Positions 8,704 to 18,536 of a DNA stretch of 48,474 nucleotides are shown piece after piece (the first letter of the stretch is position 1; the number at the start of each line of letters is the position of its first letter). Origin of the DNA: Terriglobia bacterium (GTDB taxonomy: Bacteria; Acidobacteriota; Terriglobia; Terriglobales; Acidobacteriaceae); the NCBI GenBank assembly GCA_020073165.1, contig JAIQFP010000028.1:1-48474 (forward strand), read 5' to 3'. Below the pieces are notes generated by a model, which worked only from the letters and a program-made list of their open reading frames with translations, had not been told where the DNA came from and ran no database searches. Made by a program: the position numbers and the translations under genes.

Positions 8704-9210
8704 ATGAACTTGCCCGATTTGTCGTTGATTACCCGCCCGGTTCGCGATTCGCAGTCCGAAATGGCCGAGATTGTTCTCCCTAACGATGCCAACCCGCTGG
8801 GGGCGCTGCTCGGCGGACGCCTCATGCATTGGATTGACATGGCTGGCGCGCTGGCGGCGCATCGCCATTCGCGGCACTACGTGGTCACGGCTTCCATCGA
8901 TCACATGGATTTTTGGGTGCCGGTACATATTGGCGACCTGGTCATTCTGCGCTCGTCGGTGAATCGCGTGTTTCACACCTCGATGGAAGTCGGAGTCAAA
9001 GTCTGGGTGGAAAACTACATCGCCGACAATTGCCAGCACGTCAGCTCTGCCTATCTGACGTTTGTGGCAGTGGATGGCGGCGGACGGCGGGTGCCGGTAC
9101 CGGCGGTCGTCCCGGAAACCGACGAACAGCGGCGCCGTTATGAGGACGCCGGGCGGCGGCGGGAGATCCATCGCGCGGAGCGGGAGCGCCGCAACGCCCA
9201 CCTTCGCTAG
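8704..9210 (+). CDS. Acyl-CoA thioesterase (hotdog fold, YciA/BACH-like)
   Basis: 168 residues from ATG 8704. NDANPLGALLGGRLMHWIDMAG is the signature of the acyl-CoA hydrolase branch of the hotdog superfamily: conserved Asn-x-x-Gly, the GG before the helix and the Asp in the central helix. DHMDFWVPVHIGDLV matches the second strand. The C-terminal tail is highly charged (RRRYEDAGRRREIHRAERERR). It hydrolyses acyl-CoA to free acid and CoA in the cytoplasm; chain-length preference cannot be read. An upstream in-frame extension exists but only runs through the preceding gene and a repeat. Confidence 0.88.
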   Translation: MNLPDLSLITRPVRDSQSEMAEIVLPNDANPLGALLGGRLMHWIDMAGALAAHRHSRHYVVTASIDHMDFWVPVHIGDLVILRSSVNRVFHTSMEVGVKVWVENYIADNCQHVSSAYLTFVAVDGGGRRVPVPAVVPETDEQRRRYEDAGRRREIHRAERERRNAHLR

Positions 9211-9220
9211 ATAAGGCTGA

Positions 9221-9268
9221 GGGCTGTGATTGGCGTCACAGCCCGCGGACCACAGCAGCCGCCATAAT
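9221..9268 (+). promoter_or_regulatory. CRP/FNR-type operator and class II-like promoter of cydAB
   Basis: A perfect 9-bp inverted repeat, GGGCTGTGA (9221-9229), TTGGCG, TCACAGCCC (9236-9244), contains the exact CRP consensus TGTGA-N6-TCACA. A -10-like CATAAT at 9263-9268 puts the start near 9275, so the palindrome is centred about -42, the class II CRP activation geometry in which the activator replaces a -35 box. ATG of cydA follows at 9298. The same hairpin could also act as a weak terminator for the thioesterase gene, but it has no T-run. Confidence 0.6.
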
Positions 9269-9297
9269 TCCCGTTCGCGCCGGAATGGGGCATCCTT

Positions 9298-10632
9298 ATG
9301 GAAAGCGCACTCCTGGTTCACCGCCTGCATTTCGCCTTCACTGTTACTTTTCACTACCTCTTTCCGCAGCTCACCATGGGCCTGGCGCCGCTGATCGTGG
9401 TGCTCAAAACGCTTGGCCTGCGCCGCAACGACGAAACTTACAACCAGGCGGCGCGGTTTTGGGCACGGATTTTCGGGATCAACTTCGTGCTGGGCGTGGT
9501 GACCGGCATCCCTATGGAATTTCAGTTCGGCACCAACTGGTCGCACTTTTCGCGCTTCGCCGGAGGCGTAATCGGCCAGACCCTGGCCATGGAAGGCATG
9601 TTCGCCTTCTTTCTGGAATCGGCGTTCCTGGGCTTGTTCCTCTACGGCGAGAAGCGGCTTAGCCCCAAGGCGCATTGCTGGTCGGCGGTGGCCGTGTTTC
9701 TGGGCTCGTGGCTCTCGGGATTTTTCATTATCGCCACCGACGCGTGGATGCAGCATCCCGTGGGCTATGAGCGCGCCGCGGACGGATCTGCCCAGCTCAA
9801 TAGCTTTTGGGCGCTGGTGCTCAACCCCTGGGCGTGGTGGCAGTACGCCCACAACATGAGTGGCGCGGGAATTACCGGGGCGTTTGTCATGGCCTCGGTG
9901 GGTGCGTTCTACCTGCTGGGGCGGAAGCACGTGGAGCACGGACGGATTTTCGTCAAGGTGGGCGTGGTCGCGGGCTGCGTGTTCAGCATCGTGCAATTGT
10001 TTCCCACGGGCGACGGACAGGGGCGGATGCTGGCTCAGAACCAGCCAGTCACGCTGGCCGCGATGGAGGCCCTGTTCACCGGGCAGCCGGGTGCGCCGCT
10101 GGTGCTGATTGGACAGCCGAACGTGCCGGAAAAGAAGATCGACAACCCGATCGTCGTCCCTAAAATGCTCAGCTTCCTGACTTACCGGCGCTGGGAAGCG
10201 CACGTGCACGGCCTGGATGAATTCCCGCAGGAATTGTGGCCGGGGACCATTCCACTGCTGTACTACAGCTATCACATCATGGTGGGACTGGGGACGATCT
10301 TCATCGCCATCATGGTGGTGGCGGTGTTTTTGCTGTGGCGCGGCAAGCTCTTCGACGCGCGCTGGATGCTCTGGGTGCTGCTGCTCAGCTTGCCGTTCCC
10401 CTATATCGCCAACACCGCGGGTTGGATGACTGCTGAACTTGGCCGCCAGCCCTGGCTGGTGTACGGACTGATGCTCACGGCCGACGGCTACTCCAAAACC
10501 GTCTCCGCCGGGAATGGCATGTTCACGTTGCTGGGGTTCATGGGGATGTACACGGTGCTGGGGATTTTGTTCCTGTTTCTGGTGCGACGGGAGATTGAGC
10601 ACGGACCGTTGGCAGCAACATCGGCCCACTAG
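9298..10632 (+). CDS. cydA: Cytochrome bd ubiquinol oxidase subunit I
   Basis: 444 residues, about nine transmembrane helices. His19 (HYLFPQ) is the high-spin haem ligand position; LAMEGMFAFFLES carries the conserved Glu near the haems; YAHNMSGAG matches the haem b558 His region; GRQPW is the family motif in the late helices. It is shorter than E. coli CydA (522), consistent with the short-Q-loop or cyanide-insensitive (CioA) group. With subunit II it oxidises quinol and reduces O2 to water at the inner membrane, suited to low oxygen or oxidative stress. cydB starts 8 bases after the stop. Confidence 0.95.
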   Translation: MESALLVHRLHFAFTVTFHYLFPQLTMGLAPLIVVLKTLGLRRNDETYNQAARFWARIFGINFVLGVVTGIPMEFQFGTNWSHFSRFAGGVIGQTLAMEGMFAFFLESAFLGLFLYGEKRLSPKAHCWSAVAVFLGSWLSGFFIIATDAWMQHPVGYERAADGSAQLNSFWALVLNPWAWWQYAHNMSGAGITGAFVMASVGAFYLLGRKHVEHGRIFVKVGVVAGCVFSIVQLFPTGDGQGRMLAQNQPVTLAAMEALFTGQPGAPLVLIGQPNVPEKKIDNPIVVPKMLSFLTYRRWEAHVHGLDEFPQELWPGTIPLLYYSYHIMVGLGTIFIAIMVVAVFLLWRGKLFDARWMLWVLLLSLPFPYIANTAGWMTAELGRQPWLVYGLMLTADGYSKTVSAGNGMFTLLGFMGMYTVLGILFLFLVRREIEHGPLAATSAH

Positions 10633-10640
10633 AGGTCATC

Positions 10641-11681
10641 ATGGAAACCCTGTGGTTCATCATCGTTGCGGTCATGCTGACGGCTTACGTGGTGCTGGAT
10701 GGCTTCGACCTGGGCGCGGGCATCATCTATCTCTTCGCGGCGCGGACCGGCGACGAGCGCCGCATGGTGCTGCGCTCGATCGGCCCGGTGTGGGACGGCA
10801 ACGAAGTCTGGTTGCTGGCCGCCGGCGGGACGCTGTACTTCGCCTTCCCGCAGCTCTATGCCTCCAGTTTTAGCGGCTTCTATCTGCCGCTCATGATGGT
10901 GCTGTGGCTGCTCATGCTGCGAGCCATCGGGATCGAGTTCCGCGCGCATATTGATGATCCGGTGTGGCAGGGATTCTTTGATGTGGTCTTTTGTGTATCC
11001 AGCGTGCTGCTGGCCATTTTCTTCGGAGCCGCGCTGGGCAACGTGATCCGTGGCGTGCCGCTTGGGCCGGACGGCTACTTTTTCGAGCCGCTGTGGACCG
11101 ACTTCAGGGTCGGACCACACCCCGGGATCCTGGACTGGTACACGGTTATGGCCGGGGTGGTGGCCCTGGTGACGCTCACCGCGCACGGCGCGCTGTACGT
11201 CGCGGTTAAAACGGAAGGTGATTTGAGCCGGCGCGCCCGCCGGATCGCCGTCATGGCCTGGCCGCTCCAGTTGCTGCTTACCTGCGTCAGTCTCATCGCG
11301 ACCTACTACATTCAGCCACAGGCCATGGACAATTACAAAACGTACTCCGCGGGTCTGCTGGTACCCGTCGTGGTGCTGGGAAGCCTGGGCGTGATCATCT
11401 GGGCCGCCACCAAGAACAAAGAGAAACTCGCCTTCACCGCTTCCAGTCTGTACATCGCGGCCATGCTGGTGGGCGCGGCGTTTGCGCTGTATCCAGTCGT
11501 GCTTCCCGCCAGCACCGATCCCGCCTACAGCCTGACCATCTACAACAGTGCAGCCGGGCATCATGGACTAGTGGTGGGCATTGTCTGGTGGATTCTGGGA
11601 ATGCTGCTGGCACTGGGATATTTCGTGTTCATCTACCGCATGTTCCGCGGGAAGGTACGGCTGGAGGGGCAGGGGTACTGA
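10641..11681 (+). CDS. cydB: Cytochrome bd ubiquinol oxidase subunit II
   Basis: 346 residues, about eight transmembrane helices. The N-terminal VMLTAYVVLDGFDLGAGI, then GPVWDGNEVWLLAAGG and FPQLYASSFSGFYLP, are the CydB/CioB signatures. It has no haem of its own and stabilises CydA. No cydX-like small subunit or cydCD genes are visible downstream. The next gene is a methyltransferase in a different compositional context, and a hairpin follows the stop at once. Confidence 0.95.
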   Translation: METLWFIIVAVMLTAYVVLDGFDLGAGIIYLFAARTGDERRMVLRSIGPVWDGNEVWLLAAGGTLYFAFPQLYASSFSGFYLPLMMVLWLLMLRAIGIEFRAHIDDPVWQGFFDVVFCVSSVLLAIFFGAALGNVIRGVPLGPDGYFFEPLWTDFRVGPHPGILDWYTVMAGVVALVTLTAHGALYVAVKTEGDLSRRARRIAVMAWPLQLLLTCVSLIATYYIQPQAMDNYKTYSAGLLVPVVVLGSLGVIIWAATKNKEKLAFTASSLYIAAMLVGAAFALYPVVLPASTDPAYSLTIYNSAAGHHGLVVGIVWWILGMLLALGYFVFIYRMFRGKVRLEGQGY

Positions 11682-11690
11682 ACAACTGTA

Positions 11691-11714
11691 GAGACGCAGC
11701 TTGCTGCGTTTCTT
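11691..11714 (+). terminator. Hairpin terminator after cydB
   Basis: GAGACGCAG / CTGCGTTTC form a 9-bp stem (one G-T pair) with loop CTTG, then a short TT tail. The sequence (GTAGAGACGCAGC...) also looks like a member of an interspersed repeat family, so its role as terminator is inferred. Confidence 0.5.
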
Positions 11715-11819
11715 GGCTTGCGTGGATGGCATTTGCGTCCCTGGACGATCATCCCCGCCATGCGGTATCGTTCCTACAAGAAACAAAGAGCCAGCTGGCC
11801 CCGAACGATTTCCTTGCCC

Positions 11820-12638
11820 ATGATTAAGAAGCTCTTAAGTCGGTCTGTAGGCGTGCTCCCAGAGACCGTTCAGTTCCAGATTCGGGAGCGGTACTGGCGC
11901 GTCAAGAGCAGGTTGCTCTATCAATCGCTCTACCGCTTGGTCGAGCTTGAGCACACCCTCCAATCTGGGCTAACTGTGAAGATTGCCAGCAAAGGTGAAT
12001 GGTGGGCTTACAACGAAATTTTTGTAGACGGCGGTTATGACCTTCCCATTCAGACGGCTTTGAAGACCCGTTCACCAGCGCAGCCCTTCGTGGTGTTAGA
12101 TCTCGGTGCAAACGTCGGCTATTTCACGCTTCGAGTCGTGGACCAGATCGTTCGGCAGCATCTGGAGCACGTTGTTTCGGACATTACGATGGTCGAGGGT
12201 AGTCCCGAAACATTTCGGGAATTAGAGGGGAGGATTCAGTCGCAGCATCTGCCCGCAACGAGTCTTCGCATGGTTCACGGGCTTGTCGGCCAGCGCACCG
12301 GCAGCGCGCTTATGCGCGAATCAGCTTTGCACGTGAAAAGCACAATTGTCGATGTTCCTGCGGGTGGAGGAATCGACGTTGCGTTCGTGGATGTGGGTCC
12401 CCTCATGGATGACAGGATTGCGATTGATCTCCTCAAGTGCGATATCGAGGGTGCGGAGTTACTGTTCATCGAAAACTATGCGGATCTTCTCCGCAGGGTC
12501 AAGCACGCAGTATTCGAGCTGCATCATAATCAGTGCGACACGGACAAGTGCGTGCGCATGCTGCAGGCTTTAGGGTTTCGGCAGGAGACCTTGCGATCCA
12601 ACCCTTCTTTTTTTGTTAGTTATTTTAGTAGAAGCTAA
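11820..12638 (+). CDS. FkbM family SAM-dependent methyltransferase
   Basis: 272 residues from ATG 11820 (MIKKLLSRSVGVLPETV); an upstream ATG at 11718 would add 34 residues of unlikely composition. VVLDLGANVGYFTLRV is the SAM-binding motif I, ITMVEGSPETF motif II, and LLKCDIEGAELLFIENY the FkbM-specific D(V/I)EGAE signature. Family members O-methylate sugars, polyketides or surface glycans; the substrate here is unknown. Base composition is visibly closer to 50% GC than the neighbouring genes and there is no glycan cluster around it, so it may have been acquired horizontally. Confidence 0.82.
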   Translation: MIKKLLSRSVGVLPETVQFQIRERYWRVKSRLLYQSLYRLVELEHTLQSGLTVKIASKGEWWAYNEIFVDGGYDLPIQTALKTRSPAQPFVVLDLGANVGYFTLRVVDQIVRQHLEHVVSDITMVEGSPETFRELEGRIQSQHLPATSLRMVHGLVGQRTGSALMRESALHVKSTIVDVPAGGGIDVAFVDVGPLMDDRIAIDLLKCDIEGAELLFIENYADLLRRVKHAVFELHHNQCDTDKCVRMLQALGFRQETLRSNPSFFVSYFSRS

Positions 12639-12737
12639 CCTTTCTTTCTGCGGGGAGGAATGGCGGGATAGGCGGTCGCGCATTATCGGTTGCTTTTATT
12701 GAGATTTTGAAAATAGAACTGATCTCGCTTCCGTCGT

Positions 12738-12753
12738 AGCGGCTTTAGCCGCT
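12738..12753. repeat. Short palindromic repeat (AGCGGC-TTTA-GCCGCT)
   Basis: A perfect 6-bp stem with TTTA loop in CGTAGCGGCTTTAGCCGCTG, a form I associate with interspersed hairpins in soil bacterial genomes. It lies between the FkbM and SDR genes. Confidence 0.5.
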
Positions 12754-12794
12754 GAGGCACTTGGTCTCACTCTTCCGCTAGACTATTGCCGATC

Positions 12795-13553
12795 ATGAAC
12801 TCCCGCCTGAAAGACAAGACTGCAATTGTTACCGGCGCGGGCAGCGGCATTGGCCGCGCCTGCGCCATTGCCCTGGCCCGCGAAGGCGCAAAGGTCGCCC
12901 TGGTTGGCCGCCGCAAGGAACGCCTCGAATCCGTCGCCCGCGAGATCGGCAATTCTGCCCTGGTTCTCGCCGCCGATGTCTCCATTCAGCAAGAGATCGA
13001 CCGCGTAGTCGAGCAGACCGTAAGCGACTGCGGCGGGCTCAACGTGCTGGTCAACAGCGCCGGGGTGCTTCACGTTGGAACCGCCGAACAGATCACCGAA
13101 GCCCAGTGGGACGAGACCTTCGACGTGAATGTCCGCGGAGTCTGGCTGCTCTCCCGCGCCGTGCTGCCGCACATGCGCAACGCCGGAGGCGGGTCCATCA
13201 TCAATATCGCTTCGGTGCTCGGCATCAACGGCGCCCGCAATCGGGCTTCGTACGCTGCGTCGAAAGGCGCGGTGGTGCTGCTCACCAAGTGCATGGCCAT
13301 CGACCACGGAAAGGAGAAAATCCGGGTCAACGCGATCTGTTCCTCGTTTGTCGAGACCGATCTGACGGCGGCGGTGATCAGCAAGGCTCCCGATCCGGAG
13401 CAAGTGAGAAAAGAGCGCACCGCCGTGCATCCCATCGGTCGCCTGGGCCAGCCCGAAGATATCGCGGGGCTGGCAGTGTACCTGGCCAGCGATGAGTCCT
13501 CGTGGGTGACCGGAGCAGCGTTGCCGGTGGATGGGGGATATCTGGCAGTGTGA
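12795..13553 (+). CDS. SDR family oxidoreductase (FabG-like)
   Basis: 252 residues from ATG 12795. TGAGSGIGRACAIALAREG is the Rossmann motif; VGRRKERL after the second strand suggests NADP(H); NSAGV, IINIASVLG and YAASKGAVV give the catalytic Ser-Tyr-Lys; GRLGQPEDIAGLAVYLASDESSWVTGAALPVDGGY is the classical SDR C-terminus. Residue 200 on (CSSFVETDLT) deviates from the usual PG motif. The substrate cannot be assigned (3-oxoacyl-ACP reductase, glucose dehydrogenase and others share this form). Confidence 0.88.
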   Translation: MNSRLKDKTAIVTGAGSGIGRACAIALAREGAKVALVGRRKERLESVAREIGNSALVLAADVSIQQEIDRVVEQTVSDCGGLNVLVNSAGVLHVGTAEQITEAQWDETFDVNVRGVWLLSRAVLPHMRNAGGGSIINIASVLGINGARNRASYAASKGAVVLLTKCMAIDHGKEKIRVNAICSSFVETDLTAAVISKAPDPEQVRKERTAVHPIGRLGQPEDIAGLAVYLASDESSWVTGAALPVDGGYLAV

Positions 13554-13689
13554 GCACTCAGCCGTCAGCCAGCAGCCATCAGGTACGCACTTAGCTTTTC
13601 TTGACGTCATCCCGAAGCCCGGCGCAGTTCAGCCGGGCGGGATCTTGCGCGCACCACCAACACTCTTTGCTGGCTGAATGCTGAGTGCT
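13553..13689. repeat. Compound inverted repeat, 21-bp arms matching 19/21
   Basis: The arms 13553-13573 and 13669-13689 (AGCACTCAGC...AGCCAGC and its complement) bracket an inner GC-rich palindrome (GAAGCCCGGC...GCCGGGCGGGA, ~13614-13642). The whole element sits exactly between the SDR stop and the Mrp promoter. It looks like a nested pair of interspersed repeats or a non-autonomous element. Confidence 0.65.
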
Positions 13690-13694
13690 GGCCC

Positions 13695-13737
13695 GTCACA
13701 GCCTCGTGTGACGATCTGTATAATCAACCGTGGAAGG
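13695..13737 (+). promoter_or_regulatory. Promoter and ribosome-binding site of the Mrp gene
   Basis: TATAAT at 13719-13724 with a partial -35 (GTCACA, 13695-13700, 18-base spacer). GGAAGG (13732-13737) lies 6 bases before TTG 13744 and 15 before ATG 13753, which favours the TTG start. Confidence 0.55.
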
Positions 13738-13743
13738 TGCCTC

Positions 13744-14586
13744 TTGGCCCACATGCATTCTGGACAGCAACCGCCCGCTCCCCAGCCTCTACCCGGCGTA
13801 AACAGCATCATCGCGGTCGGTTCCGGCAAGGGCGGAGTGGGGAAGACCACGCTCGCGGTGAATCTGGCGATCGCTATGTCGAAGCTGGGACACAAAGTCG
13901 GCCTGCTCGACGCCGACGTCTATGGTCCCAACGTCCCGTTAATGCTGGGCACCAGCGCGCAGCCCAAGGTCGTGGGAGACAATCGCCTGGAGCCGCTCAC
14001 TATCCACGGACTCAAGGTGATCTCGGTGGGCTTCCTCAATCCCGGCGACAAGCCGCTGATCTGGCGCGGGCCCATGCTGCACTCCATCATCCGCCAGTTT
14101 CTCGGCTCGGTGGAGTGGGGCCTGCTCGACTACCTGGTGATTGATCTGCCTCCGGGCACCGGAGACGTGGCGCTCTCGCTCATCCAGACGGTGCCGCTGA
14201 CCGGCGCTATCGTGGTTTCTACGCCGTCGGACGTTTCCTTGCAAGACGCGCGCAAAGCCATCGAAATGTTCCGCCAGATGAAGGTGGACCTGGTGGGCAT
14301 GGTCGAGAACATGAGCTACTTCGTCTGCCCGCACTGCCATCACGAGATTGACATCTTTTCCCGCGGCGGCGCGGAAAAAACTGCCAGCCAGTTCGGGGTC
14401 GCATTCTTGGGCAGTGTGCAGCTCGATCCCGATATCCGCAAAGCCGGAGACACCGGCAAGCCCACAGTCCTCGAAGGAGAAGACTCTCCCCACGCCAAGT
14501 CGCTGTTTGAATTCGCCCGCAAAGTGATGACCCGGACCGAGGAAATCCGTTCCAGCGCCGGAGAAGGCGTGATTCAGATCCAGTAA
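13744..14586 (+). CDS. mrp: Mrp/NBP35 family Fe-S cluster carrier ATPase
   Basis: 280 residues from TTG 13744 (277 if ATG 13753 is used). The deviant P-loop GSGKGGVGKTT, LLDADVYGPNVPLMLG, LIWRGPMLHSIIRQFL and LVIDLPPGTGDVALSL are canonical for Mrp/ApbC. The C-terminal VCPHC carries the conserved CxxC that binds the bridging Fe-S cluster in a dimer. The N-terminal MIP18-like (DUF59) domain found in many Mrp proteins is missing, so this is the short form. It delivers Fe-S clusters to apo-enzymes in the cytoplasm. Start choice rests on Shine-Dalgarno spacing. Confidence 0.9.
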   Translation: MAHMHSGQQPPAPQPLPGVNSIIAVGSGKGGVGKTTLAVNLAIAMSKLGHKVGLLDADVYGPNVPLMLGTSAQPKVVGDNRLEPLTIHGLKVISVGFLNPGDKPLIWRGPMLHSIIRQFLGSVEWGLLDYLVIDLPPGTGDVALSLIQTVPLTGAIVVSTPSDVSLQDARKAIEMFRQMKVDLVGMVENMSYFVCPHCHHEIDIFSRGGAEKTASQFGVAFLGSVQLDPDIRKAGDTGKPTVLEGEDSPHAKSLFEFARKVMTRTEEIRSSAGEGVIQIQ

Positions 14587-14688
14587 CTCCCGACCCGCGC
14601 CTGGGCTGCGATTTGCTCAATCCGCCCCGCAGCACTAGAATGGCCGCGCCAATCAATCTGACAATTTGCTTCCCAATCAGGAGGGAAC

Positions 14689-15150
14689 ATGAAAGCAAGA
14701 ACGATTTTATTGACGCTAGTCGTGTGCCTGGTCGCAGCGGTCATGTGCTTCGCCAGCCCGCAAATGGGCACATGGAAGCTGAACGAGGCCAAATCGAAGT
14801 TCGCCCCTGGGGCGCCGAAGAACCACACGGTTGTCTACGAGGCCGCGGGTGACAACGTAAAAGTCACGGTGGACGGCACCGACGCCGACGGCAAGGCCCT
14901 GCACAACGAGTGGACAGGGAAGTTCGACGGGAAAGACTATGCCGTCACCGGCGATCCCACCTCCGACACGCGGGCGTACAAGAAGGTGAATGACAATATG
15001 TTGGACATGACGATTAAGAAAGATGGCAAGGTGACCGCCACCGGAGAAATCGTCGTCTCGGCCGACGGCAAGACTCGCACCGTCACCACCAGCGGAACCG
15101 ATTCCAAGGGCAAGACGGTCAAGAACACCGCAGTGTACGACAAGCAGTAG
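14689..15150 (+). CDS. Small secreted protein of unknown function
   Basis: 153 residues. GAGGGA just upstream of ATG 14689 is a strong ribosome site. A signal peptide (MKARTILLTLVVCLVAAVMCFA) is followed by MGTWKLNEAKSKF, a form common in small acidobacterial exported proteins, and then repeated beta-strand motifs (VTVDGTDADGKALHNEWTGKFDGKDYAVTGD, EIVVSADGKTRTVTTSGTDSKGKTVK). I know no function. A 15-residue remnant of a close paralogue lies 3.2 kb downstream at 18382-18429, after katG. Confidence 0.82.
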   Translation: MKARTILLTLVVCLVAAVMCFASPQMGTWKLNEAKSKFAPGAPKNHTVVYEAAGDNVKVTVDGTDADGKALHNEWTGKFDGKDYAVTGDPTSDTRAYKKVNDNMLDMTIKKDGKVTATGEIVVSADGKTRTVTTSGTDSKGKTVKNTAVYDKQ

Positions 15151-15250
15151 CGGGATCTCTCCTAAAGGCTGACAGTAACAGGGATGCCCTTCCGCTCGGT
15201 TCCGGGCGGGAGGGCATTGCTATTTTTCAAGAACAGGACCGCTGTGAGTG
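15104..15250 (+). repeat. Direct repeat, left copy, flanking fur-katG
   Basis: These ~147 bases (last 15 codons of the secreted-protein gene, its terminator and ~20 bases beyond) are repeated with few changes at 18383-18525, in the same orientation on the far side of the fur-katG segment. Both copies keep the CGACAAGCAGTAGCGGGAT core, the terminator hairpin and the final GTGAGTG. Confidence 0.85.
15184..15227 (+). terminator. Rho-independent terminator of the small secreted protein gene
   Basis: ATGCCCTTCCGC (15184-15195) pairs with GCGGGAGGGCAT (15206-15217) over 12 bp with one G-T pair; the loop is 10 bases and the T-run is at 15223-15227. Confidence 0.85.
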
Positions 15251-15464
15251 TTATCTGTCCAGCTCCAGCGAATTCGGAAACTTCATGGAACGTCTGCTTC
15301 CTCGAAGCGACTTACCAGTAGTAATCGCGGTAAGCCGGCATCAGATTGCTTCCGTGTGGCCCACGATCCGTCCAAAAGCGGGTCCCGATGCCGGTCGTGA
15401 TCGCTGAGCCACAGTCTGGTCTTGCGGCCGCCCGCCCGCTTCGAGGTCAAAGGAAAGATTTCGG

Positions 15465-15509
15465 TTGACACGGCTCTCGATCGTTTTATACTGATTATTA
15501 TTCGATAAT
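15465..15509 (+). promoter_or_regulatory. Promoter and candidate Fur/PerR operator of the fur-like gene
   Basis: TTGACA (15465-15470), 16-base spacer, TATACT (15487-15492). The predicted start (~15499) falls inside a perfect 13-bp palindrome ATTAT-TCG-ATAAT (15497-15509) that ends one base before the ATG. An A/T-rich palindrome over +1 is a natural auto-repression site for a Fur/PerR protein. The leader would be only ~12 bases with no Shine-Dalgarno sequence. No gene is seen from 15228 to 15510. Confidence 0.7.
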
Positions 15510-15510
15510 T

Positions 15511-15939
15511 ATGCGCCTCACCCATGAACAGTTCCGTGAGTTGGCGGCGAAGCACGGTTTGGCGGTCACGCACCAGCGTCAGGTGGTCTATGAGGCTGTC
15601 ATCGCTTCCCACGGACACCATTCCCCGGAAAGTATTTACGCCGCGGTCCGGCGTCGCATTCCATCCATTTCTCTGGCCACGGTCTACAACAATCTGCGGC
15701 TTTTCATCGAGTGTGGGCTGCTGCGAGAGGTCACTCCGCATGCGTCCACATTGCGCGTGGACGGCAATATCAAACCTCATCACCACCTGGTCTGCTCCCG
15801 CTGCAAATCGGTGCAGGACATCGAAGGGGAGTTCATTGATTTCAATCGGCTATCCCGGCAACTGCCGGACGGCTTTGATCTGACACAGCCGTTGATCGAG
15901 GTCTTTGGCCTCTGTCGCCGCTGCCGTGCAAAAACCTAA
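15511..15939 (+). CDS. Fur-family transcriptional repressor (PerR-like)
   Basis: 142 residues. Winged helix to ~residue 85 with the recognition helix SISLATVYNNLRLF; then the dimerisation domain with His90-92 (KPHHHLVC) and the structural zinc pairs C95/C98 and C135/C138 (CSRC, CRRC). It lacks the HHH-rich region of typical Fur proteins, and its place next to katG favours a peroxide sensor (PerR) over an iron regulator; this is inferred from context. It probably represses itself and katG, derepressed by H2O2 oxidation of metal-binding His. Confidence 0.85.
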   Translation: MRLTHEQFRELAAKHGLAVTHQRQVVYEAVIASHGHHSPESIYAAVRRRIPSISLATVYNNLRLFIECGLLREVTPHASTLRVDGNIKPHHHLVCSRCKSVQDIEGEFIDFNRLSRQLPDGFDLTQPLIEVFGLCRRCRAKT

Positions 15940-16046
15940 GCAAAGACAGTCGGTAACCATGTGGAACTTAATCCCACATTTCCGAAAGCAAGAATCTTGA
16001 TAAGAGTGGCGGCTGCGCGAATGGGAAAGCCAGGATGCGTTCGTAG

Positions 16047-18272
<2,226 letters not shown>

Positions 18273-18358
18273 GCTCGGCGAGAAAGAAAGATGTCAACTT
18301 CGTGCGGTTGCTGTTGTTTGGATCGGCTAGACCGAAGTCGTCGCTTTTCCTGGCTCGC

Positions 18359-18379
18359 GGGGGCGCACCGCGCGCCCCC
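18359..18379 (+). terminator. GC-rich hairpin after katG
   Basis: GGGGGCGC / GCGCCCCC form a perfect 8-bp stem with loop ACCGC, ~87 bases after the katG stop. There is no T-run, so a terminator role is weak; it sits at the junction with the right copy of the direct repeat. Confidence 0.4.
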
Positions 18380-18381
18380 AT

Positions 18382-18429
18382 GCCAAGGGCAAGAAGGTCA
18401 AAAACACTGCGGTGTACGACAAGCAGTAG
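18382..18429 (+). pseudogene. 3' remnant of a paralogue of the secreted protein at 14689
   Basis: In-frame codons give AKGKKVKNTAVYDKQ and a stop, against SKGKTVKNTAVYDKQ at the end of the intact gene. No start or upstream portion is left; homology begins abruptly after the GC-rich hairpin. It marks an old duplication or the junction of an insertion that brought in fur-katG. Confidence 0.8.
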
Positions 18430-18525
18430 CGGGATTCTCCTAAAGGGCTGACAGTCGCAGGGATGCCCTTCCGTGGGGTTCGGGCGGGAGGGCATTGTCA
18501 TTTCAAAAACGACAAGCCGTGAGTG
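18383..18525 (+). repeat. Direct repeat, right copy, flanking fur-katG
   Basis: Same orientation as 15104-15250 and covers the paralogue's last codons plus a terminator hairpin (ATGCCCTTCCG...CGGGAGGGCAT, about 18464-18496). Differences are scattered substitutions and short indels, so the duplication is not recent. Confidence 0.85.
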
Positions 18526-18536
18526 CAAACGCCTGT

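Noticed and set aside
8683-10629. A 648-codon open frame antisense to cydA
   Set aside because: Its composition (His/Gln/Arg-rich, no domains) is that of a complement of a GC-rich membrane-protein gene; CydA on the plus strand is unmistakable.
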